Shown here piece after piece: positions 4,066-9,003 of a stretch of 9,003 bases of DNA. Source of the stretch: Fibrobacter sp. (GTDB lineage Bacteria > Fibrobacterota > Fibrobacteria > Fibrobacterales > Fibrobacteraceae). Location: the NCBI GenBank assembly GCA_017520105.1, contig JAFWRL010000332.1, forward strand, positions 1-9,003. Direction: 5' to 3'. Position numbers and translations under genes: made by a program. The stretch's first letter is position 1. Each line of letters opens with the position of its first letter. Below the pieces are notes generated by a model, which was not told the origin of the DNA, did not search any database, and was given only the letters and a program-made list of their open reading frames with translations.

Positions 4066-4992
4066 GTGGCTTCTCGAAACGCGTTTTGCTACGCGGCTTC
4101 TCGTTATGCATCCCGCGCATCGCGCTTTGCATCCCGCTTGTGGGGCGTTCTTGCTTGTGCCTTTTTTGCCCTATTCATGCTCGGCTGCGAAGAAATCGAG
4201 GAACCCAAACCCTGGATTCGCGTCGAGCGTCCGCAGATGCTTTTCACGGATACGACGCTTCTGGATAGTTACGACAAGGGGGTGCTGAACTGGAGGCTCA
4301 AAACCGCTTACCTCGAACGTTGGGCGGATAAAGAAGTCGTGACGGTGCGTCCGGTGTTCGTGGATATTTACGATTCAGTTGGCGAGCGTGTGGCGTTCTT
4401 ACGTGCGGACTCCGGCAGTCTTGACATGAAGTTCACATACGTGTATGCTTATGGCCATGTCTATGCGTTGACGCCGAAGGGCGCCTCGGTTCGTGCGGAT
4501 TCGTTACTTTGGAATAAAAAAGATAATTTGGTCAAAACGGCAAGTTATGTGCGTGTCGTTTCAGAAGATGGTGACGTATTGCAAGGCGTGGGCTTTGAAA
4601 GTGACGCTCAACTCGATAACTGGAAAATTCTTTCGAATGTGACTGGTATTTTTCAGGACGCCGCCAAACGCATGAAGGATGAGGACAAACGGCAGGCGGA
4701 GGCAGAACGCTTGAACAATCCGCCTCCTTCGTCTTCGTCGCAGGCGACTTCGGCCGTGAAGCCCACATCTTCTGCTACGGCTCCGTCAAAACCTGTGCCG
4801 CAAGCCCAGCCGCAACCGACGCCTCGTGCATCATCTGCATCGCAAGCGGCTCCAGTGGCAAAGGGCATTTCGGTGTCCTCGGCGAATTCTGCATCAAAGC
4901 CGGCCTCGGCATCTCCTGCGCCGAATGCGGCTCCGAAGCCACATCGTGCTCTGCATGGTCTTCCCTTCCAGCCTAAAGCGGGGATGCCGTGA
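4066..4992 (+). CDS. lptC: LPS export protein LptC, lipoprotein-like, with P/S/A-rich tail
   Basis: Membrane-anchored LptC carries lipopolysaccharide from the LptBFG transporter to the periplasmic OstA/LptA bridge. The frame is open from GTG 4003 (329 codons), but that codon overlaps the sigma-54 promoter. The first in-frame start after the predicted transcription start (about 4030) is GTG 4066 (308 codons). No Shine-Dalgarno marks any candidate, so the start is uncertain. An Arg-rich N-terminus with repeated ASR triplets precedes a hydrophobic segment ending FALFMLGC (Cys at 4186-4188), a plausible lipobox. The LptC fold covers about 4205-4660: LNWRLKTAYLERW, then VDIYDSVGERVAFLRADSG, then YGHVYALTPKGASVRADSLLW, then GVGFESDAQLDNWKI. 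A charged helix follows, then about 90 residues rich in Pro, Ser and Ala (from about 4720), unusual for LptC. It overlaps the next gene by four bases (GTGA). Confidence 0.85.
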   Translation: MASRNAFCYAASRYASRASRFASRLWGVLACAFFALFMLGCEEIEEPKPWIRVERPQMLFTDTTLLDSYDKGVLNWRLKTAYLERWADKEVVTVRPVFVDIYDSVGERVAFLRADSGSLDMKFTYVYAYGHVYALTPKGASVRADSLLWNKKDNLVKTASYVRVVSEDGDVLQGVGFESDAQLDNWKILSNVTGIFQDAAKRMKDEDKRQAEAERLNNPPPSSSSQATSAVKPTSSATAPSKPVPQAQPQPTPRASSASQAAPVAKGISVSSANSASKPASASPAPNAAPKPHRALHGLPFQPKAGMP

Positions 4993-6371
4993 GAAGACTT
5001 TCCCTTTTGCTTATTGTGGTCGCGGCCTTCCTCGCATCAACTCTTGCATTTGCGCAGTCGTCGCCGCTTATTATGTACCATGCGGACAACCTCGAAGTCG
5101 CCCGCAAACATGGAACGCTCTTGCTGTATGGCAACGTGCATTTTGTTCATGATAGCATCGCGTTCAAGACTCAGCGCGCTTTTTGGAATCGCAATACCGA
5201 GACGGTCGAATGCGGTGGCGGGTTCCTCTTTACGCACCCTTCAGGATTCATCCGTGCCAAAAACGGCTCGTATCAAAGGAAAAGCGAAGTCGCTGTTGCC
5301 GTCGGTGAAGTGAATGCCGCGGATTCAGCGGGCAACTACCTCATGACTGGCCAGTATCTGAAATACGACCGCAAAGAGGAACTTTTGACGATTCCCGTTT
5401 CTCCACGTCTGTACCAGTACGAGAAACTGAAAAATGGAAAAATCGATACCGTAACGATTGAAGCCAAATCCCTTATTTTCGACAAGAGAAAAAGTTTTGC
5501 GCAGGCATATCAGAATGTAAAGCTCACTCAAAAGGATTTGGTCGTCACCTGCGATACCGGTTACTTTGACCGTAAAAACAACTGGCTCAGCATGAAGGGC
5601 CACCCGACATGCGACATGAAAAATTACCACCTCACAGGAGATTCCATTTTTCTCGTGCTTGACGAAACGGGTAAAATGCTCAAGTCCGCGCTCGTCATCC
5701 GCAACGCACACGGCGTGCAGAACGAAGGCCCCAAGCGCGGCAATCCCGGTAGCGTGACCGAAGCTTTTGGCGACACGCTCTACTGTGAATTTGTCAAAGG
5801 CAAAATCAAGCGCCTTTACGTGAACTTGAACGCCAAGGGATTTTTCTACGAGACGGATTTGAAAGAATACCGGAACTTGATGGACGGAAACCGTCTAGAT
5901 TTGTATTTCAACAAAGGCAAGATGGACCGTGCGGTTGTTTCGGGCAAGGCCCAGAGCACCTACTTCTATGTGAAAAAGGATAGGACTGTTTCCGGGAAAA
6001 ACGAGGCGACCGGTGACACAATCCACATCATGTTTGATCCCAAGAAAAATTCCGTGAAATCGTTGCGCTTGATGGGCCGCACGACAAACGCGAGCGGACG
6101 TTATATCGATATGGAAAAGTATCAGCGCATCAAGGACAATGCGAAGAGGGATTCCCTCGCAAGACTCGATTCGCTTTCGGGAAAGAAGTCAGAAATTGAG
6201 TTCTCGAAAGAAGAGGCTGCAAAGTATAAAAAAACGCTTGAAAAAAGGAAACTCGAAAGTCTATTCAACCGTCGTAAAACTAGGGAGAAACCGATAGGCG
6301 ATACTCTGAAAACGACGGGTGAAACGGTAAAACCGACAGGTGAAACTTCGAAAACGGAGGATGCACAGTGA
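4989..6371 (+). CDS. lptA: OstA-like periplasmic LPS-transport protein (LptA position)
   Basis: Predicted periplasmic beta-jellyroll protein bridging LptC and outer-membrane LptD. GTG 4989 overlaps the lptC stop and gives an ideal signal peptide ([22 protein letters not shown], cut after AFA at residue 22). Several OstA-type strand repeats follow: [21 protein letters not shown] (30-50), [20 protein letters not shown] (116-135), [20 protein letters not shown] (158-177), and later [37 protein letters not shown] and [20 protein letters not shown]. At 460 aa it is far longer than the roughly 185-aa enterobacterial LptA and matches the long OstA-like proteins of the Bacteroidetes/Fibrobacter group, so the symbol rests on position and domain. 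The C-terminus is a charged coiled-coil-like stretch (about 376-430) and a tail with two TGET repeats. It overlaps lptB by GTGA. Confidence 0.85.
   Translation: MRRLSLLLIVVAAFLASTLAFAQSSPLIMYHADNLEVARKHGTLLLYGNVHFVHDSIAFKTQRAFWNRNTETVECGGGFLFTHPSGFIRAKNGSYQRKSEVAVAVGEVNAADSAGNYLMTGQYLKYDRKEELLTIPVSPRLYQYEKLKNGKIDTVTIEAKSLIFDKRKSFAQAYQNVKLTQKDLVVTCDTGYFDRKNNWLSMKGHPTCDMKNYHLTGDSIFLVLDETGKMLKSALVIRNAHGVQNEGPKRGNPGSVTEAFGDTLYCEFVKGKIKRLYVNLNAKGFFYETDLKEYRNLMDGNRLDLYFNKGKMDRAVVSGKAQSTYFYVKKDRTVSGKNEATGDTIHIMFDPKKNSVKSLRLMGRTTNASGRYIDMEKYQRIKDNAKRDSLARLDSLSGKKSEIEFSKEEAAKYKKTLEKRKLESLFNRRKTREKPIGDTLKTTGETVKPTGETSKTEDAQ
6356..6360 (+). promoter_or_regulatory. Ribosome binding site of lptB
   Basis: GGAGG, a perfect Shine-Dalgarno core, lies 7 bases before GTG 6368 and within the last codons of the preceding gene. 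It fixes the unusual GTG start and the four-base overlap. Confidence 0.75.
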
Positions 6372-7105
6372 AAAATTTGGTCAGCACAATACGCACCGAC
6401 AAGCTGCGCAAGATTTATGGCCACCGTCAGGTGGTGAGCGATGTGTCCATCCAGGTTTCGCAGGGCGAAATTGTCGGGCTTCTGGGCCCGAACGGTGCCG
6501 GAAAGACGACGACGTTCTATATGATTGTGGGCATGGTTCGCCCGGATGCAGGGCACATCTTCTTGGACGATATCGAGATGACGGACAAGCCGATGTACAA
6601 GCGTGCCCGCTTGGGCGTGGGCTACCTTCCGCAAGAAGCATCCATTTTCCGTAAGCTCTCCGTTGAAGACAACATCATGGCGATTCTCGAAACGCAGGGC
6701 CTAAAACGTCGCGAACGCAAAATGCGTTTGGAACAACTTCTCGAAGAATTCAAGATTACGCACATCCGCAAGACAAAGTCCATGAGCTGTTCGGGTGGTG
6801 AACGCCGCCGCCTGGAAATTGCCCGTGCGCTCGCGAGCGACCCTTCGTTCCTCTTGCTCGATGAACCATTTGCGGGTATCGACCCGATTGCCGTTGCCGA
6901 TATCCAGTCCATCATTTCGGGACTCAAGGAACGCGGCATGGGCGTGCTTATTACCGACCACAACGTCCGCGAAACGCTTTCGATTACTGATCGCGCCTAC
7001 ATTATGTACAAGAGCCAGGTGCTTACTGAAGGTTCTTCGCAGCACCTTGCCGAAGACCCCGAGGCGCGTCGCATTTATCTTGGTGATTCTTTCCGTTTGG
7101 ATTAG
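6368..7105 (+). CDS. lptB: LPS export ABC transporter ATPase LptB
   Basis: Cytoplasmic ATPase of the LptB2FG transporter that extracts LPS from the inner membrane. All ABC motifs are present in 245 aa: Walker [10 protein letters not shown] (40-48), Q-loop Gln89 in YLPQEASIF, signature [15 protein letters not shown] (141-155), Walker B FLLLDEP (161-167), D-loop AGID (169-172), and switch His198 in [10 protein letters not shown]. The ending [12 protein letters not shown] is the LptB-specific C-terminal motif that separates it from LivF/LivG-type ATPases. The signature has Cys141 where Leu is usual (LSGGE). The GTG start has a GGAGG Shine-Dalgarno and overlaps the previous stop by GTGA, so translation is coupled. 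rpoN follows after eight bases. lptF and lptG are not in this window. Confidence 0.97.
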   Translation: MKNLVSTIRTDKLRKIYGHRQVVSDVSIQVSQGEIVGLLGPNGAGKTTTFYMIVGMVRPDAGHIFLDDIEMTDKPMYKRARLGVGYLPQEASIFRKLSVEDNIMAILETQGLKRRERKMRLEQLLEEFKITHIRKTKSMSCSGGERRRLEIARALASDPSFLLLDEPFAGIDPIAVADIQSIISGLKERGMGVLITDHNVRETLSITDRAYIMYKSQVLTEGSSQHLAEDPEARRIYLGDSFRLD

Positions 7106-7108
7106 GAG
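7104..7108 (+). promoter_or_regulatory. Ribosome binding site of rpoN overlapping the lptB stop
   Basis: AGGAG shares its first two bases with the TAG stop of lptB (7103-7105) and lies 5 bases before ATG 7114. It links rpoN translation to lptB termination and fixes the rpoN start. Confidence 0.7.
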
Positions 7109-7113
7109 TTTTT

Positions 7114-8748
7114 ATGAATCTTGGAATGCAGGCTAATATCGGACAAACGCAGGAACAGACTTTATCTCCTGCGCTTCTCCAGTCTGTGAAGATGCTTCAG
7201 AAAACTTCGCAGGAATTGGAAACCGCCATCAAGGAAGAAGTGGAAGTCAACCCGCTTCTGGAAGTCGATGATGGCGACTTTGACGATTTGCCGTCTGTTG
7301 ATAAGGATCCCGAAGAACTCGACCCGCGTGCAAATGAATCTGATGAATTCCCCGAAGATATCGAGGATATGGCGCGGGGTTCCCTGGACGATACTGCCGA
7401 AGTCGATGGAAGCTACCTGGATAGCGATTCTTCGTCGGACATGAACTGGGACAGTTATCTCGGTGACGGGACCTCTTACGACGACGCTCCTTTCAAGGAC
7501 TTGAACGCGGGCTCCAAGGATCCGGACGAAGACTGGGACCGCCCTATCAAGGATGTGGGCAAGAGCCTCCAGGAACAGCTCGAAGACCAGCTCCGCTTCT
7601 GGAACGGCACGGGCGAGTTGCAGGAACAGCTCAAGGAATGTGGCGTCACCGATGAACATTTCCGCAAGCTTGTCCGCTATCTCATCAATTCCATCAACGA
7701 TGACGGTTTCCTTTGCGATGCCAATCGCGACAGCGATTCCGAAGTCGTGATGGTCCAGTCGGATGACAAGTATATCGACGAGATTGAACGAGTCCTCCGC
7801 AGGGAACTCTCCCTCGAAGATGCTAGCCTCCCGGTGCGCGAGGCGATTCACGTCTTGCAGTCCTTCAAGCCGGCGGGCATTGGCGCTCGCGACCAGCGCG
7901 AATGCTTCTTGATTCAGGCTTATGCCATCCCGAATTTCCCGAGTCTCGCTATCGAGATTCTCGAACAGGAGTACGAAAATCTCCTGCAGCTCCGCTATCC
8001 GAAAATAGCGAAGGCGTTGGATGTCTCGGTAGAAGAGGTGAAGGCGGCCATTGCAAGCCTTTCGCGCTTGCGCCCGCATCCGGGATTCCAGCTTTCGCAT
8101 TCTTTTTCGCATATCATCAATGCGGATTTGAAGGTAGTCGAAAAGAAAGGGAACTACGAAGTTGTCTGCTTCAAGACCAAGATGCAAAAATCGTTGCGCA
8201 TCAACCAGACGTACAAGGCGATTCTCACGGACCCCTCCGCATCCAAGCAGGACAAGGAATATGTCAAGACGCAGCTTGCGAAGGCGACCGACCTTATCAA
8301 GGCTGTCGATAACCGCTTTTCGACGATTGAACTTGTGATGCGTGCGATTGTCAAGCGTCAACGCGGGTTCTTCGAGAACGGCCCGGCGTTCCTCAAGCCG
8401 ATGATTCTCCAGGATGTCGCCGACGATGTCCACATGGCGGTGAGTACGGTTCAGCGCGCCACGGACCAGAAGTACGTCGAGACGCCCTACGGTATCTACG
8501 AACTTAAACAATTTTTTACAAACGGTATCAAGCAGGGGAGTTCCCCGGACTCCGAGGAGGTCGGTTCCGCTCAGGTCATTGCTGCCATCAAGGCGCTAAT
8601 CGACGAAGAGGACAAGAGTTCTCCGCTCTCCGACCAGGACATCAGTGACGAACTTTTGAAGCAGGGAATCAAGGTTGCGCGCCGTACAGTGGCCAAATAT
8701 CGCGAAAAAGAACTCAAAATCCTCCCCAAAAACCAACGAAAACGGTAA
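7114..8748 (+). CDS. rpoN: RNA polymerase sigma-54 factor RpoN
   Basis: Sigma-54 directs core RNA polymerase to -24/-12 promoters and requires an AAA+ enhancer-binding activator. The 544 aa show the family layout. Region I is Gln/Leu-rich (residues 1-50: QTQEQTLSPALLQSVKMLQ). A long acidic region II runs 52-145, dominated by Asp and Glu. The core-binding domain carries NDDGFL (195-200) and GIGARDQRECFLIQAY (255-270). The DNA-binding part has LKPMILQDVADDVHMAVSTVQRAT (427-450, HTH) and QKYVETPYGIYELKQFF (452-468). The RpoN box is ARRTVAKYRE (522-531), ending LPKNQRKR. It is longer than E. coli RpoN (477 aa), mainly through region II. The intact RpoN box predicts recognition of the standard TGGCAC-type element seen at 4004. 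The lptA-lptB-rpoN order matches Proteobacteria, but no hpf/raiA or ptsN gene follows directly. Confidence 0.97.
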   Translation: MNLGMQANIGQTQEQTLSPALLQSVKMLQKTSQELETAIKEEVEVNPLLEVDDGDFDDLPSVDKDPEELDPRANESDEFPEDIEDMARGSLDDTAEVDGSYLDSDSSSDMNWDSYLGDGTSYDDAPFKDLNAGSKDPDEDWDRPIKDVGKSLQEQLEDQLRFWNGTGELQEQLKECGVTDEHFRKLVRYLINSINDDGFLCDANRDSDSEVVMVQSDDKYIDEIERVLRRELSLEDASLPVREAIHVLQSFKPAGIGARDQRECFLIQAYAIPNFPSLAIEILEQEYENLLQLRYPKIAKALDVSVEEVKAAIASLSRLRPHPGFQLSHSFSHIINADLKVVEKKGNYEVVCFKTKMQKSLRINQTYKAILTDPSASKQDKEYVKTQLAKATDLIKAVDNRFSTIELVMRAIVKRQRGFFENGPAFLKPMILQDVADDVHMAVSTVQRATDQKYVETPYGIYELKQFFTNGIKQGSSPDSEEVGSAQVIAAIKALIDEEDKSSPLSDQDISDELLKQGIKVARRTVAKYREKELKILPKNQRKR

Positions 8749-8827
8749 TAATTACTCCAAAATGGATGAATTATAAGTGGCAAAAAAGTCAAATTTACAG
8801 ACTCATTTAAGTTATGAGCGGGAAAAG

Positions 8828-8856
8828 TTGTAAAAAATTTGAGGAAGTACAGTAAT
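8828..8856 (+). promoter_or_regulatory. Possible sigma-70 promoter in the region after rpoN
   Basis: TTGTAA (8828-8833), a 17-base spacer, then AGTAAT (8851-8856); each box matches 4 of 6 consensus bases. It would start a transcript near 8863, running into the GC-rich stretch that contains the G-tracts. The match is weak and rests on spacing and position. Confidence 0.25.
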
Positions 8857-8888
8857 TCGTCGGGAGAATGGAAGCGTCGGCCAAGGAT

Positions 8889-8908
8889 GGGGAGGGTGCA
8901 GGGAGGGG
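8889..8908 (+). other. Putative G-quadruplex motif
   Basis: Four G tracts, GGGG-A-GGG-TGCA-GGG-A-GGGG, with loops of 1, 4 and 1 bases: a canonical intramolecular G-quadruplex pattern on the + strand. A GGGCCC palindrome (8906-8911) overlaps its 3' end and could compete as a hairpin. Confidence 0.55.
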
Positions 8909-9003
8909 CCCGTGCGGCCTTCGCAAAAGTGTGCAAAATGAGTGTCGCGGGAGGCTGCTTGCAGACTCTCATGACCGAATGCAGCCACGGACGCGTAAGC
9001 GTC

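Larger units (their letters stand above)
8749..9003. other. Intergenic region after rpoN, no convincing gene
   Basis: The first part (8749-8870) is AT-rich and has no terminator hairpin; only the small palindrome GTAAT-A-ATTAC (8745-8755) overlaps the rpoN stop. From about 8860 the composition turns GC-rich, with a G-tract motif and several possible stems. These are GGCTGC (8953-8958) with GCAGCC (8981-8986), and GACGC-GTAA-GCGTC (8990-9003), which closes on a GNRA tetraloop at the window edge. It may be a leader or a structured RNA continuing outside. I cannot assign it to a known RNA family. Confidence 0.4.

Noticed and set aside
3995..4288. Alternative frame with ATG 4031/4040 (MSRMRLLRHLARWLLETRF...) as an independent gene
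   Set aside because: It runs into LptC coding sequence in the wrong frame with no downstream domain. Kept only as a note on the lptC start ambiguity.
7162..8511. A 449-codon open frame on the - strand opposite rpoN
   Set aside because: It is antisense to a clear RpoN. The absence of stops follows from Asp/Glu-rich codons on the coding strand, and the peptide shows no family motif or start signal.
8778..8793. TGGCAAAAAAGTC as a third sigma-54 promoter
   Set aside because: It has a -24-like TGGCA but no TTGC at the required distance, so the GG-N10-GC rule fails.
8945..8960. Resemblance of GGGAGGCTGCTTG to part of bacterial RNase P RNA
   Set aside because: The conserved core elements (GAGGAAAGTCC upstream, ACAGAACCCGGC downstream) are absent in the visible sequence, so the likeness is probably coincidental.
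8938..9003. Start of a protein-coding gene at ATG 8938 (22 codons to the window end) or ATG 8971
   Set aside because: No Shine-Dalgarno, no recognisable peptide, and 22 stop-free codons in GC-rich DNA mean little. It overlaps likely hairpins.
1..9003. tRNA, rRNA, CRISPR array or IS transposase
   Set aside because: Reading both strands I found no tRNA-like cloverleaf, no rRNA segment, no regularly spaced direct repeats of CRISPR type and no transposase motif.

Overview
The window looks like a chromosomal segment of a Gram-negative bacterium of the Fibrobacter type. This is inferred from three things: a long Bacteroidetes/Fibrobacter-style OstA-like protein inside an lpt operon, a ferredoxin-dependent 2-oxoacid oxidoreductase typical of an anaerobe, and palindromic GTCAYCC-type intergenic repeats. 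No 16S or other taxonomic marker is present, so the genus is an inference.

Layout. (1) 1-1697, + strand: the 3' two-thirds of iorA followed by iorB, encoding the two subunits of indolepyruvate:ferredoxin oxidoreductase. (2) 1698-1893: an intergenic cluster of four palindromic units, two of them near-identical terminator-like hairpins 115 bp apart. (3) About 1900-3990: a visibly AT-richer island with an unrecognised four-helix membrane protein on the - strand (1948-2976), a divergent control region full of inverted and direct repeats, and a toxin-antitoxin pair on the + strand (Gp49-like/HigB-type toxin followed by a HigA-type XRE antitoxin). (4) 4003-8748, + strand: a tightly packed operon lptC - OstA-like/lptA - lptB - rpoN. 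Its first three genes are joined by GTGA start/stop overlaps, and rpoN has a Shine-Dalgarno that overlaps the lptB stop. (5) 8749-9003: no convincing gene. It has a possible sigma-70 promoter, a four-tract G-quadruplex motif and GC-rich hairpins, and runs off the window.

How the genes work together. LptC, the OstA-like protein and LptB are the inner-membrane/periplasmic part of lipopolysaccharide export: LptB is the ATPase, LptC the membrane-anchored relay, and the OstA-like protein the periplasmic bridge. rpoN encodes sigma-54.

The most notable finding is a perfect -24/-12 sigma-54 promoter (TGGCACG-N4-TTGCA, 4004-4019) at the head of this operon. A second near-perfect copy (TGGCATG-N4-TTGCA, 3181-3196) lies in front of the toxin-antitoxin pair. 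Both are intergenic and point in the direction of the gene they precede. This suggests that sigma-54 feeds back on its own operon, tying LPS export to sigma-54, and that an adjacent toxin-antitoxin cassette may also be under sigma-54 control. The 4004-4019 promoter also implies that the longest reading frame of lptC (GTG 4003) is not the true start.
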